Shown here: piece by piece, positions 52,567 to 61,626 of the stretch
Layout of the letters: the number at the start of each line of letters is the position of its first letter
How positions within the stretch are numbered: position 1 is the first letter of the stretch
From: Streptomyces odontomachi
GTDB lineage: Bacteria > Actinomycetota > Actinomycetes > Streptomycetales > Streptomycetaceae
Assembly (NCBI RefSeq): GCF_024435355.1
Contig: NZ_JAMJWG010000010.1
Coordinates: forward strand, 1 to 64,000
DNA length: 64,000 nucleotides
Direction: 5' to 3'
The notes under the pieces: model-generated
Seen by the model: the letters and a program-made list of their open reading frames with translations, nothing else
Databases searched by the model: none
Told to the model about the DNA's origin: nothing
Made by a program: the position numbers and the translations under genes

Positions 52567-54414
52567 CTACGACGTCGTGCGCTGGTAGTCGTAGTCCTGG
52601 CCGAGCACGACCGACACATCGGCGTTCGTGGTGGTCTTGCCCTTCTTGACGGCGCTGGTGGGCAGGCCGAGGGTCTTGGCGACCTCGACCGCGTCCTGCT
52701 TGCGCTTGTCGTCGGCATAGGTGATCTGCGAGGACACCTGCGCAGGGGAGGTCGTGCCGTCGACGAAGGTGTAGCCGCCGTTCACCAGGGTGACGCGGGC
52801 GCTCTCGGTGGCCTGCTTGGCGCCGGTGGCGTTCTTGACGCCGACCCGCACGGCATCGCCCTGCTCGGCCGGCTTGACGGTGCCTCCCAGGACCTCCTTG
52901 ACGCGGTCCGTGGCCTGCTGGCTGAGCGTGCCGTCCTGCTGGACGGGCAGCATCGTGGTGCTGTAGTCGCCGCCCTTGGCGAGGTCGGCCAGCTTGGCCA
53001 GGAAGGCCCCGAGGTCCTTGTCGGTCAGGGACGGGTCAAGGATCTGCTGCAACGTCTGGATGGTGGTCGTGGCGGAGCCCGAGTCGGACGACATCTTGCG
53101 CAGCACGCCCTGCATGACCTGGCCGAAGCGATTCAGCTGGGCGGTCTCGGGCTCGCCGGGTGCGCGGTAGGTGGCGTAGGCCACGGCCATCGCGCCGCTG
53201 AGGGTCTGGTTCTCGCCCTTCTTCACCAGCGGCTCGGGCGTGCCCTTGCCGCCCTTGCCACTCTTGCCGCCCTTGGCGTCCGGGTCGGGCACGTCCGCGT
53301 CGGTGGTGATGTCGATGCCGCCGACCAGCTCGACGAGGTTCTCCAGGTACGGCGTGTCGAGCCGCCAGGTGCCCTGGATCTGGGTGCCCAGCAGGGTGTC
53401 CACGGACTCCCGGGTGCCGGTCGAGCCGTCGTCGCTCACCGACTTGCCCAGGGTGGTGGCGGTGCCGTCGTCGGCGGTCAGGGCGAGCGAGTTGGGCAGC
53501 AGGAGGGTGGCGCCGTGCTTGGTGGTGGTGTTGTCCACCAGCAGCACGGTGGAGGTGCCGCCCTTCTTGGTGTTGTGCAGGTGGACGACGATCACGTCGC
53601 GGTTCTGGGGGCCGCTTTCCTGGGCGGAGCCCGCCCCTGAGTCGGTGCCGGGCAGCGCGGGCAGCTTCCCCGCGTACCAGAGGTAACCGACCCCGCCGGC
53701 CAGGGCCAGTGCCAGGACGACGACCAACGCTATGACGCGACTGCGGGCCCGGCGTCTGGCCTCCTCACGACGCTCGGTGCGTGACTCGGTGAATTTGAGC
53801 CAGTCGATGACGTCTTCGGAGTCCTCGCTCTCCTCCTCCACGAAAGCGAACTGGTCGGGCCGGTAATCGGCGTCGGCGCCCGCTCCGGGCCGCCCGTCCG
53901 GGCCGGAGTCACGCGGCGGGCGCGAGCGCACGCCGGCGCCCGCCCCCCGGCCCGCCGGCTCGTGCAGCTCCTGGGCGGGCACCACGGGCTGCCGCGCCGT
54001 CTCGTACGCCCCGTGGGCCTGCTGATGCGGTACGGCGGGCTGCTGGCCGGTGCCGTGCGGGTCGTACGGGGGAACGGTGGGCTGCTGGCCGGTGCCGTAG
54101 GGGTCGTCGTGGCCGGTCTGGGGGTACCACCCGTCCGGCGACGGAGGAGGGTCCTGCGCGGGGATGACGGGCTGCTGGGCGGTGCCGTACGGATCGCCAT
54201 AGGCGTAGGGGTCCTGCGGGGCGCCGTACGGCTGGGCCGTGCCGTACCCGTCGTACGGGCCGTGGCCCTGGTGCGCGCCGTGCTGGCCGCCGGACGGGCC
54301 GTTCTGCTGGTGCGGCGGACGCTGCGGCACCTGCTGGTACACGGGCTGACCGTTCGCGTCGTAGCCGATGAGCTCGTACTGGTCCCCCGCGTATCCGTCA
54401 TGGCGATCGTTCAC
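52567..54414 (-). CDS. LytR-CpsA-Psr (LCP) type protein with LytR C-terminal domain
   Basis: A 615-aa membrane protein, probably ligating wall glycopolymers to peptidoglycan or acting as a relative of such enzymes. Residues 1 to about 215 are cytoplasmic and Pro/Gln/Tyr/Gly-rich with PYGTAQQP-like repeats. A membrane helix follows (about 222-244), then an LCP domain (RDVIVVHLHNTKKGG ... YLENLVELVGGIDI) and a LytR_C domain (VRVGVKNATGAK ... DVSVVLGQDY). Some canonical LCP Arg/Asp residues are hard to place, so activity is not certain. GTG 54414 is the start. Downstream of nadD on the same strand, 15 bp apart. Confidence 0.87.
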   Translation of the reverse strand: MNDRHDGYAGDQYELIGYDANGQPVYQQVPQRPPHQQNGPSGGQHGAHQGHGPYDGYGTAQPYGAPQDPYAYGDPYGTAQQPVIPAQDPPPSPDGWYPQTGHDDPYGTGQQPTVPPYDPHGTGQQPAVPHQQAHGAYETARQPVVPAQELHEPAGRGAGAGVRSRPPRDSGPDGRPGAGADADYRPDQFAFVEEESEDSEDVIDWLKFTESRTERREEARRRARSRVIALVVVLALALAGGVGYLWYAGKLPALPGTDSGAGSAQESGPQNRDVIVVHLHNTKKGGTSTVLLVDNTTTKHGATLLLPNSLALTADDGTATTLGKSVSDDGSTGTRESVDTLLGTQIQGTWRLDTPYLENLVELVGGIDITTDADVPDPDAKGGKSGKGGKGTPEPLVKKGENQTLSGAMAVAYATYRAPGEPETAQLNRFGQVMQGVLRKMSSDSGSATTTIQTLQQILDPSLTDKDLGAFLAKLADLAKGGDYSTTMLPVQQDGTLSQQATDRVKEVLGGTVKPAEQGDAVRVGVKNATGAKQATESARVTLVNGGYTFVDGTTSPAQVSSQITYADDKRKQDAVEVAKTLGLPTSAVKKGKTTTNADVSVVLGQDYDYQRTTS

Positions 54415-54429
54415 AGGTGGCCTCCCGGC

Positions 54430-55128
54430 TCAGGTGCCGCGGTAGAGCTTGCGCTTGTCGATGTAGCGCACCACACCGTCCGGTACGAGGTACCAGACGG
54501 GGTCGCCCGCTGCGACCCTCGCACGACAGTCCGTGGAGGAGATGGCCAGCGCGGGAACCTCCACCAGCGTGACGCCGCCCTCGGGCAGGCCCGGATCGGT
54601 GAGCGTGTGCCCGGGGCGGGTGCAGCCGATGAAGTGCGCCAGCGAGAACAGTTCGTCGGTGTCGCGCCAGGTGAGGATCTGCCCGAGGGCGTCGGCACCG
54701 GTGATGAAGAACAGGTCCGTGTCCGGATTGAGGTCACACAGCTCGCGGAGGGTGTCCGTGGTGTAGGTGGGGCCCGCGCGGTCGATGTCGATCCGGCTGA
54801 CCGAGAACTGCGGGTTCTCCGCGGTCGCGATGACCGTCATCAGGTAGCGGTCCTCCGCGGCGGAGACCTCCGTCTCGGCCTTCTGCCAGGGCTGCCCGGT
54901 CGGTACGAAGACGACCTCGTCGAGCTGGAACTGCGCGGCGACCTCGCTGGCCGCCACCAGGTGCCCGTGGTGGATCGGGTCGAACGTACCGCCCATGACG
55001 CCGAGGCGGCGCTTGCCCGTGACCGACGAACCGGCCTGGGCGCTCCGGCTGTCGGCCGTGCCCGGCCGGTCGGTCCGGGGGTACCGCCCACGCCCTTCGG
55101 GGGGTGGGGGAATGTCCTGCTCTCCCAT
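54430..55128 (-). CDS. nadD: Nicotinate-nucleotide adenylyltransferase
   Basis: A 232-aa enzyme of NAD synthesis. The nucleotidyl-transferase motif GVMGGTFDPIHHGHL and the C-terminal ISSTDCRARVAAG (ISSTxxR) motif are diagnostic. ATG 55128 gives a Pro/Arg-rich lead of about 35 residues as in other Streptomyces NadD proteins; no clear ribosome site is seen. Upstream of the LCP gene on the same strand. Confidence 0.94.
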   Translation of the reverse strand: MGEQDIPPPPEGRGRYPRTDRPGTADSRSAQAGSSVTGKRRLGVMGGTFDPIHHGHLVAASEVAAQFQLDEVVFVPTGQPWQKAETEVSAAEDRYLMTVIATAENPQFSVSRIDIDRAGPTYTTDTLRELCDLNPDTDLFFITGADALGQILTWRDTDELFSLAHFIGCTRPGHTLTDPGLPEGGVTLVEVPALAISSTDCRARVAAGDPVWYLVPDGVVRYIDKRKLYRGT

Positions 55129-55201
55129 GCGTGCAGACCCTACCGGCCCGACGGTGGGGCCCCGGCGGGCCCCACCCGGCGGTCGGCGGCCGGGCGACGG
55201 C

Positions 55202-55363
55202 TCAGCGGTCGCGGTTGAAGCGGGTGGTGACCCACAGCAGCAGCAGGAGCACGAAGAGCGCGCCGCCGCCGGTGAGGTAGGGGCTGAGGCTTTCATGGTT
55301 GCCACCGCCCTCGCCATCGGCGGCGAGAGTGACCAGCTGGGTGGCGGTGCTGTAGGGGCTCAT
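55202..55363 (-). CDS. 53-aa small membrane protein
   Basis: A short gene from ATG 55363 to TGA 55202. It encodes 53 residues: a polar N-terminus (MSPYSTATQLVTLAADGEGG) and one membrane helix (GGALFVLLLLLWVTT), ending RFNRDR. Codon third positions are strongly G/C and the predicted protein has the single-helix plan of a small Streptomyces membrane protein found next to nadD. The ribosome site is weak. Function unknown. Confidence 0.7.
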   Translation of the reverse strand: MSPYSTATQLVTLAADGEGGGNHESLSPYLTGGGALFVLLLLLWVTTRFNRDR

Positions 55364-55476
55364 CGTCGACAGGACCTATCCGGAAGTGGTGGTTCGGGCA
55401 GTGGGGTGAAGTCTTTCCCGGGCTCATCGTATGCGGACGGCCACGGGACCCTCACGGCGACTCCGGTCCCGTCCTC

Positions 55477-55740
55477 TCACCCTGCGTCACGGCCGCCACG
55501 GTCGCCCGCGTGATGTTTCCCACTGTCGGCCTCCTCGCGGCCGCCGCCCGCGCCGCCGGGGCCCTCCTGTCCGCCGTCCTCCGGGTCCCCGGCGTCGCGG
55601 TAGCCGCGCAGCAGGAACCAGGCCATCAGGGCGGCGCCGACCAGCAGCACCACCAGCACGATGCGCAGCAGGGGACCGGGGCCCTGCTGCTCGGCTGCGC
55701 TCACGACGCCGGCCAGCGTGGTGGGGGACATGTGCTCCAT
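55477..55740 (-). CDS. Small single-helix membrane protein
   Basis: An 87-aa protein with one membrane helix (LLRIVLVVLLVGAALMAWFLL, about 24-44) and a Gly/Asp/Glu-rich tail. ATG 55740 has AGGAG 9 nt upstream; ATG 55731 is an alternative. It lies between the 53-aa protein and the divergent M48 protease. Function unknown. Confidence 0.65.
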   Translation of the reverse strand: MEHMSPTTLAGVVSAAEQQGPGPLLRIVLVVLLVGAALMAWFLLRGYRDAGDPEDGGQEGPGGAGGGREEADSGKHHAGDRGGRDAG

Positions 55741-55880
55741 GGGGGGCTGCTCCTGACGACTCCTGCGGCGCGCTCATGTAATGGAATGTGCACAGCCGCT
55801 GTGGTGCGCTGCTTCCGCCACGGTAACCCCGCATAGGCTGGTGCCGCCTTGGGGGAGTCGACTTCGCAATGGGGGATGGC

Positions 55881-56975
55881 ATGACCAACGATCACGAACC
55901 TCAGGACCGCGTGCCCAGCCGGTCGCGCACACGTTTCCCGGGCATCTCCTCCCGGGCCTACGAGCATCCGGCGGACCGCTCGGCGCTGGTCGCGCTGCGC
56001 AAACTGAGCGGCTTCGACACCGTCTTCAAGACGCTCAGCGGCTTCCTGCCGGAGCGCAGCCTGCGGCTGCTGTTCCTGTCCAACTCGGTGCGGGTCTCCG
56101 ACGCGCAGTTCGCGCACCTCAACGACATGCTGCGGGACGCCTGCTACATCCTGGACCTGGAAAAGGTTCCGCCGATGTACGTCAACCAGGACCCGCAGCC
56201 GAACGCGATGTGCATCGGCCTGGACGAGCCGATCATCGTGCTCACCACCGGCCTGGTGGAACTGCTGGACGAGGAGGAGATGCGGGCGGTGATCGGCCAC
56301 GAGGTCGGCCACGCGCTCTCCGGGCACGCCGTCTACCGCACGGTGCTGCTGTTCCTCACCAGCCTCGCGATGCGGGTGTCCTGGATCCCGCTGGGCAACG
56401 TCGCCGTGATGGCGATCGTGACCGCACTGCGCGAGTGGTTCCGCAAGTCGGAGCTGTCCGCGGACCGCGCCGGGCTGCTGGCCGGCCAGGACCCGCAGGC
56501 CTCGCTGCGCGGCCTGATGAAGCTCGCGGGCGGCAACCACCTGCACGAGATGAACGTGGACTCGTTCCTGGAGCAGGCCGAGGAGTACGAGGCCGGCGGC
56601 GACCTGCGCGACTCGGTACTCAAGATCCTCAACGTGCTGCCGCGCTCCCACCCGTTCGCCGTGGTACGCGCGGCGGAGCTCAAGGCGTGGTCGGAGTCCC
56701 GGGACTACCAGCGGATCCTCGACGGCCACTACCCGCGGCGCGACGAGGACAAGGACGCCTCGGTCTCCGACTCCTTCCGCGAGTCGGCGGCGGCCTACGC
56801 CAGCGATGTCCGCAACTCCAAGGACCCGTTGATGAAGCTGGTGACGGATCTCGCGGGCGGTGCGGGCGACCTGGGCGGCCGAGTCCGCAACGCGTTCACC
56901 GGCTCGGGTTCCGGGCCGCGCGACCGAACCGACAAGGCGGGGCCGCAGGACGGCCCCGCACCGGAGGCGAACTGA
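55881..56975 (+). CDS. M48 family zinc metallopeptidase
   Basis: A 364-aa membrane-associated protease of the HtpX/Ste24 family. The zinc motif is VIGHEVGHALSGH near residue 140, the third ligand Glu lies in SELSADRAGLL near 190, and the intervening hydrophobic segments (VLLFLTSLAMRVSW, VAVMAIVTAL) suggest membrane helices. ATG 55881 has GGGGGA upstream; ATG 55869 is an in-frame alternative. The C-terminal 30 residues are disordered. Diverges from the small membrane protein genes. It would degrade misfolded membrane proteins, by family. Confidence 0.9.
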   Translation: MTNDHEPQDRVPSRSRTRFPGISSRAYEHPADRSALVALRKLSGFDTVFKTLSGFLPERSLRLLFLSNSVRVSDAQFAHLNDMLRDACYILDLEKVPPMYVNQDPQPNAMCIGLDEPIIVLTTGLVELLDEEEMRAVIGHEVGHALSGHAVYRTVLLFLTSLAMRVSWIPLGNVAVMAIVTALREWFRKSELSADRAGLLAGQDPQASLRGLMKLAGGNHLHEMNVDSFLEQAEEYEAGGDLRDSVLKILNVLPRSHPFAVVRAAELKAWSESRDYQRILDGHYPRRDEDKDASVSDSFRESAAAYASDVRNSKDPLMKLVTDLAGGAGDLGGRVRNAFTGSGSGPRDRTDKAGPQDGPAPEAN

Positions 56976-56989
56976 CGGCTTGTCAGGCA

Positions 56990-57090
56990 GCAGGTGGCGT
57001 TCCCCCCTTTCGCGGGTTTGCCCCTTTTTGCGGGTGCGCCACCCACTGCGGGTACGTCCCCTTTGTGGGTGCGCCGCCCTTTGACGGGCA
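56990..57090. repeat. Degenerate TTTGCGGGTGCGCC repeats
   Basis: Four or five imperfect units of the form TTTGCGGGTNYGCC lie directly after the M48 gene. The 314-bp gap 56976-57289 also holds one copy of the dispersed inverted-repeat element and no gene. Confidence 0.5.
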
Positions 57091-57102
57091 CGCAGCGTCA
57101 AA

Positions 57103-57230
57103 GGGGCGCGGGGAACTGCGCGAGCAACCCGCCACCGACCAGGTGGTCCGGATGCGACAGAAACAGCCCCTTCGGGCCGGTGACGACCCGACGGTCTCGT
57201 CGTGGCCGGTCGCACAGCTCCCCGCGCCCC
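57103..57230. repeat. Second complete copy of the 127-bp inverted-repeat element
   Basis: It starts GGGGCGCGGGGAACTGCGCG, ends with the near-complement CGCACAGCTCCCCGCGCCCC, and shares the internal words GCGACAGAAACAGCCCCTTC and GGTGACGACCCGACGG with the copy at 23009-23135. It lies between two convergent genes. Confidence 0.75.
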
Positions 57231-57289
57231 TGAAGGCGCGCCGGGGCGCCCAGACGGCAGAGCCGCGGAAAGCCAAAGCCCCGTGCCCC

Positions 57290-58360
57290 TCAGGGCAGGG
57301 TCGGCTCCGCACTGGCAGACAGCGTGCCGCAGAGCTCTGCGGCACGCCCCGTGGCGTACGGATCCGTGCCCGCATGCGGCCCACCCGGCTTGGCCTTCTG
57401 GCCGGCGAGCAGCGGGCGCAGCCGGTCCGCGGAGTCGTCGGAGCAGGACAGCGGCCCGGCCTGGACGTAGGCGCCGAAGAGATCGGCCTGGTGCAGCCGG
57501 AGGTCGGCCCGGTCGAAGCGGAACACCAGCTGACGGCGGACGGTGAACAGCGAGACCGGGCCGTGGCTGCCGGCGGGCCGCAGGGCGTAGACGAAGGTGT
57601 GGTCGGAGGTGACCTCGAGGGTGCTCGGGCTGATCTCCGTGGCGTGCAGGGTGCCTTGGACGCGGATCTCGGTGTCGGCGAGTTCGGCCTTCGTGTGGTC
57701 GAAGCGGACCAGCCAGCCGGTGGGCGCGTGCCGGCCGTCCACCGCGGGGTGGTCGATGCTGCGGTCGAACTGGTCGAGTTGCTGCGGGTCGAGCAGCAGC
57801 CGCACCGACCCCACGGCCCGGCCGCTGAGCACGTCCGGGTTGAGCGAGGACTCGACGAGGTAGTCCTTGGCGGTGGACAGGGCGGTGACCACCTGGCCCT
57901 CGGAGAAGTGCACGGTGGCGCGTGAGGCGGGCAGGTTGATGCCTGCGGCACCGATCCTGAACTGCGCTGCGGGGCTGTGCGTGAAAAGCGTCCTGGCCTT
58001 GCCGGCGCCCGGTACCGGATGCACGGGGGCGAGCGGGATGACGGTCATCCGCAGGGGTTCGGCGCGCGGCAGCGGCGTCTGCCTGTTCGGCCGGTGTATG
58101 CCCATGTAGACGGCCGTGCCGAAGGCGACGACGATGAGCAGCACCAGGATCAGGGCCTGTCGTGACAGGCTGCGCTGGAGGCCGTGCCGGCGCCGTACGG
58201 CGGGCGCGTGGTCGGCGAGGCGCTCCTGGGCGGAGAGTTCCTGGAGTCGTGCAGCGCGGATGAACGACTCATCGAAGACGACCGATCGGTACTCGTCCTC
58301 CCCGCCGCCGGGCACGCCTTCAGATGCCCCGTCCGGCGGCTGTCCTCCTGGCCCACCCAT
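57290..58360 (-). CDS. Conserved actinobacterial membrane protein (paired with 58560-59213)
   Basis: A 356-aa protein. The cytoplasmic N-terminus carries EYRSVVFDESFIRAARLQEL. One membrane helix follows at about 70-92 (ALILVLLIVVAFGTAVYMG), then a large extracytoplasmic domain of about 250 residues (FTHSPAAQFRIGAAGINLP onward) without recognised catalytic motif. ATG 58360 begins MGGPGGQPPDG. The next gene on the same strand shares the N-terminal VVFDE-x-F motif. The order with proA matches other Streptomyces, where I recall such a pair being linked to spore-wall synthesis. That link is from memory only. Confidence 0.75.
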   Translation of the reverse strand: MGGPGGQPPDGASEGVPGGGEDEYRSVVFDESFIRAARLQELSAQERLADHAPAVRRRHGLQRSLSRQALILVLLIVVAFGTAVYMGIHRPNRQTPLPRAEPLRMTVIPLAPVHPVPGAGKARTLFTHSPAAQFRIGAAGINLPASRATVHFSEGQVVTALSTAKDYLVESSLNPDVLSGRAVGSVRLLLDPQQLDQFDRSIDHPAVDGRHAPTGWLVRFDHTKAELADTEIRVQGTLHATEISPSTLEVTSDHTFVYALRPAGSHGPVSLFTVRRQLVFRFDRADLRLHQADLFGAYVQAGPLSCSDDSADRLRPLLAGQKAKPGGPHAGTDPYATGRAAELCGTLSASAEPTLP

Positions 58361-58559
58361 ACTTTCAGGGTAGGTCGCAGGACTGTCGGGTAAACGCACT
58401 GCCCCACTCGAGTTGCTCCGAGTTACTGAGGTTTTCCGCGCGATGTCCGTGCCGGTCACCCCGGCTGGCCTGCTTCTCCGGCTGCGGGTCCGGGGGTCGT
58501 CCCCCGGGAAAATGCAGTACCTGGCGTCAGGCGTGAACCTTGACGACGCCACAGATCCG

Positions 58560-59213
58560 TCAGGGCGTGTGCGGGGCGGCCGGAACGGGGGGACGGCTCT
58601 CCCGCCCACCGTCCGGGACGGTGTCGGGGGCGACGTGGGCCGAGGCGTGGTTGCGGGTGCTCGGGGTGTCGTCAGGGGTCTGGCCGGTGCCGTCGGCAGG
58701 GGCGCTGCCCTGCTGCTGGGGTGTCTTGTCGACCTTGGAGGACGCGGGCTTCGGAACGTGGTCCTGGCGGCCGGACGAGGCGCCCCGGTAGACGGCGACG
58801 AAGGCGAGGGCGACCATGCCGACGCCCATCACCAGGGCCAGCAGCCACGCCACGGGGCGGTGCCAGCGGGCCGGGCCGCCGTACCGGGGACGGCGTCCGT
58901 AACCGTCCTCCAGGAGGTCGGGGTCGTAGAGGTCGTCGTCGAATTCCTGGTCGTGCCCCAGGGGGCCGTCCGGGTCGAAGCCGTCGTCGAAGAAGTCGTC
59001 ATCGGAGCGTGGGCGGCGGGTGCGGGCGCGGCGTGCTTCCGCTTCGGAGGCCTCGGCGCGTGCCTCGGCGGCGGCCAGCAGTCGCTCCACGGCGGTGGGC
59101 TCGTGGACAGGTGCGGCCCGGACGAACTCCTCGTCGAACACCACGGCGGCGAACTCTTCGTCCGCACCTCCGTGGTGGTCGTCGTCGGGCTCGCCGCCGT
59201 CAGCAAACGGCAT
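58560..59213 (-). CDS. Acidic membrane protein sharing the VVFDExF motif
   Basis: A 217-aa protein. The N-terminal cytoplasmic part (about 130 residues) is acidic and contains EFAAVVFDEEFVRAAPVHEPTAVERLL, closely matching the N-terminus of the neighbouring protein. A long Ala/Glu/Arg helix and an Asp-rich stretch follow, then one membrane helix (WLLALVMGVGMVALAFVAVY) and a disordered extracytoplasmic tail. ATG 59213 is preferred because GGAGG lies 11 nt upstream; GTG 59234 is possible. Its partner gene lies 199 bp downstream. Confidence 0.72.
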   Translation of the reverse strand: MPFADGGEPDDDHHGGADEEFAAVVFDEEFVRAAPVHEPTAVERLLAAAEARAEASEAEARRARTRRPRSDDDFFDDGFDPDGPLGHDQEFDDDLYDPDLLEDGYGRRPRYGGPARWHRPVAWLLALVMGVGMVALAFVAVYRGASSGRQDHVPKPASSKVDKTPQQQGSAPADGTGQTPDDTPSTRNHASAHVAPDTVPDGGRESRPPVPAAPHTP

Positions 59214-59366
59214 GCCCCCCACGTCCTCCGGCACATGACCAGGGTAGACCTGAGGGGTCAATTTGGGCAGACGCCAAGGAAATTCTCCCGACTGGCGAGA
59301 CGGTGTCTCAGTGCGTCATTCGGGCGCCGCCACAGTGGTCCGGGCGGCCCGTGGCAGGCCGCCCGG

Positions 59367-59394
59367 ACCGTCCCGCAGCGCGCTGCGGGACGGT
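59367..59394 (-). terminator. 28-bp perfect palindrome, proA terminator
   Basis: ACCGTCCCGCAGCG followed immediately by its exact complement forms a 12-bp stem with a 4-nt loop. It begins 12 bp after the proA stop. Confidence 0.8.
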
Positions 59395-59405
59395 GCCTGC
59401 CGAGG

Positions 59406-60710
59406 TCAGCTGCGGATGTGCCCGTCACCGGTGACGATGTACTTGGTGCTGGTCAGCTCGGGCAGGCCCATCGGACCGCGGGCGTGCAGCTTCTGCGTGG
59501 AGATCCCGATCTCGGCGCCGAAGCCGAACTGGCCGCCGTCGGTGAACCGGGTGGAGGCGTTCACGGCGACGGCGGTGGAGTCGACCAATTGGGTGAACCG
59601 TCGGGCCGCCTGCTGCGAGGTGGTGACGATCGCCTCGGTGTGCCCGGAGGACCAGAGCCTGATGTGCTCGACGGCCCTGTCCAGGGAGTCGACGACGGCG
59701 GCGGCGATGTCGTACGACAGGTACTCGGTCTCCCAGTCGTCGGTGGTCGCCTCGACGACGGTGGCCTTGGAGCCCTCCGCGTAGTCGAGGATCTGCTGGT
59801 CGGCGTGGACGGTCACGCCGGCTTCGGCGAGGGCGTCCAGGGCGCGCGGTACGAAGGCGTCCGCGATGTCGCGGTGCACCAGCAGGGTCTCGGCGGCGTT
59901 GCACACGCTGGGCCGCTGGGCCTTGGAGTTGATCAGGATCTCGACGGCCATGTCCAGGTCGGCCTGTGCGTCGACGTAGACGTGGCAGTTGCCGACGCCG
60001 GTCTCGATGACGGGGACGGTGGACTGTTCGACGACGGTGCGGATCAGGGAGGCGCCGCCGCGCGGGATGAGCACGTCGACGAGGCCGCGGGCGCGCATCA
60101 GCTCACGGACGGACTCGCGGTTGTCGCCGGGGACCAGTTGGATGGCGTCGGCGGGCAGCCCGGCACCGCCGACCGCGTCCCGCAGCACCCGCACCAGGGC
60201 GGTGTTCGACTGGTGGGCCGAGGACGAGCCGCGCAGCAGGACCGCGTTGCCGGACTTCAGGCAGAGCACCGCGGCGTCGACGGTCACGTTGGGCCGGGCC
60301 TCGTAGATGATGCCGACGACGCCGAACGGGACGCGGACCTGGCGCAGGTCGATGCCGTTCGGCAGGGTGCCGCCGCGTACCACCTCGCCGACCGGGTCGG
60401 GCAGCGCTGCGACGTCGCGCACGTCGGAGGCGATGGCGCGGATCCGCTCGGGGGTGAGGGTGAGCCGGTCGATGATCGCCTCGCTGGTGCCGGCCTTGCG
60501 GGCGGCGGCGATGTCGAGCTGGTTGGCCTCGACGATCTCGCTGGTACGGACTTCCAGGGCGTCCGCGATGGCGAGCAGCACGTCGTCCTTGGTGACGCGC
60601 GGCAGCGGCGCGATCTCGGCGGCGGCGGCGCGCGAGCGGTACGCGGCCTGTGCGACGTGGGTCATGGTGTCGTACGGCGAGCCCGTGAAGTTCTCAGAGA
60701 GCGACGTCAT
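59406..60710 (-). CDS. proA: Glutamate-5-semialdehyde dehydrogenase
   Basis: A 434-aa enzyme, the second step of proline synthesis, reducing glutamyl-5-phosphate with NADPH. Motifs include GVVGIIYEARPNVT, LRGSSSAHQSN, the catalytic Cys in RPSVCNAAETLLVH near residue 270, and the C-terminal QFGFGAEIGISTQKLHARGPMGL. ATG 60710 is the start. It is separated from proB by a small conserved gene, all on the minus strand. The 266-bp gap upstream holds imperfect GAGGGCTTGC repeats and no gene. Confidence 0.96.
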   Translation of the reverse strand: MTSLSENFTGSPYDTMTHVAQAAYRSRAAAAEIAPLPRVTKDDVLLAIADALEVRTSEIVEANQLDIAAARKAGTSEAIIDRLTLTPERIRAIASDVRDVAALPDPVGEVVRGGTLPNGIDLRQVRVPFGVVGIIYEARPNVTVDAAVLCLKSGNAVLLRGSSSAHQSNTALVRVLRDAVGGAGLPADAIQLVPGDNRESVRELMRARGLVDVLIPRGGASLIRTVVEQSTVPVIETGVGNCHVYVDAQADLDMAVEILINSKAQRPSVCNAAETLLVHRDIADAFVPRALDALAEAGVTVHADQQILDYAEGSKATVVEATTDDWETEYLSYDIAAAVVDSLDRAVEHIRLWSSGHTEAIVTTSQQAARRFTQLVDSTAVAVNASTRFTDGGQFGFGAEIGISTQKLHARGPMGLPELTSTKYIVTGDGHIRS

Positions 60711-60976
60711 GCTCGCAGGGTAGTGCGGCAGGGGCCGGCTTCCATGAGCTGTTTCACACCCCGAGACGGCGGATCCGGCGCCAGGCGGGCGGGAGGGCTC
60801 GCAGGTCGTGCGAGGGCTTGCAGGGGCTTGCGAGGGCGTCCGGCAGGGGCGCAGGGGCGCGCGCTAGGCGATCGGGTGGGGGTGCGGGTGTGGGTGCGGT
60901 CAGCGCTGAGGCCGCTGCCGGCGTCGACGCCGTCGGAGCGCCCGGGCGGGCGGTGTCACCCGAAAGCGGCAAACGC

Positions 60977-61318
60977 TCAGAAGGGGTGTACGCCGACCGG
61001 GGTGGCGGGCAGCGGACCGTGGCCCGCGGCGATGCGCTGGTGGTAGGTGTCGCGGTCGATGACCTCCAGGCCGACGATCTCCCACGGCGGCAGCTTGGCG
61101 GTGTGCCGGTGCTCACCCCACAGCCGCAGCGCGACGGCGGCGGCGTCGTGCAGGTCGCGGGCCTCCTCCCAGTACCGGATCTCCACGTGGTCGTCCGCGT
61201 AGCGGCTGGTCAGCAGGAAGGGATGGTCATGGGCGAGTTGTTCGAGGCCGCGGCGGACGTCGGTCAGGGGCGCTGCGGGTCCTGAGAGGCTCAGGGTGAT
61301 GTGCCACAGCCGAGGCAT
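60977..61318 (-). CDS. Conserved hypothetical protein between proA and proB
   Basis: A 113-aa soluble protein: PRLWHITLSLSG at the start, LEQLAHDHPFLLTSRYADDHVEIRYWEEARDLHDAAAVALRLWGEH in the middle and VDRDTYH-like C-terminal motif (VIDRDTYHQRIA). It reads as a small alpha/beta domain. ATG 61318 is chosen because conservation appears to start there; an open frame extends to GTG 61450. It sits between proA and proB in the same direction, as in other Streptomyces. Function unknown. A 24-bp palindrome lies 168 bp upstream. Confidence 0.78.
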   Translation of the reverse strand: MPRLWHITLSLSGPAAPLTDVRRGLEQLAHDHPFLLTSRYADDHVEIRYWEEARDLHDAAAVALRLWGEHRHTAKLPPWEIVGLEVIDRDTYHQRIAAGHGPLPATPVGVHPF

Positions 61319-61485
61319 CGGCTCGGTGGGGTGGCCGGTTTCGCCCGCCGGGGCCACCCCGTCCGGGACGGTGTGGTCGTCCGTCACCGCGGACAGGGGG
61401 CGGGGGTTCCCGCCGCCGCGGGACGTGGCCTCTGACCATGCTCGTCTCACCGGGGTCTCCTTTGTGCGGGGGGTGGAGTAGGTGG

Positions 61486-61509
61486 GCGATGGTCAAAGTT
61501 GACCATCGC
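61486..61509. promoter_or_regulatory. 24-bp palindrome GCGATGGTCAA-AG-TTGACCATCGC
   Basis: A perfect inverted repeat with 11-bp arms and a 2-nt spacer, between proB and the small conserved gene. It is too rich in A/T and too compact for a Streptomyces terminator and has the form of an operator for a dimeric repressor. The sequence 61510-61626 shows nothing else. Confidence 0.5.
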
Positions 61510-61626
61510 ACGTGTGGGGTGCGGGGTGGTTTTACAGAAGGTCCACCACCAAGAGTCCGCCGCCCCACCCGCCCACCACCGGTCCTGTGGCGTGCGCCCC
61601 CGCGTTCCGCAGGCCCGCTGCGACTA

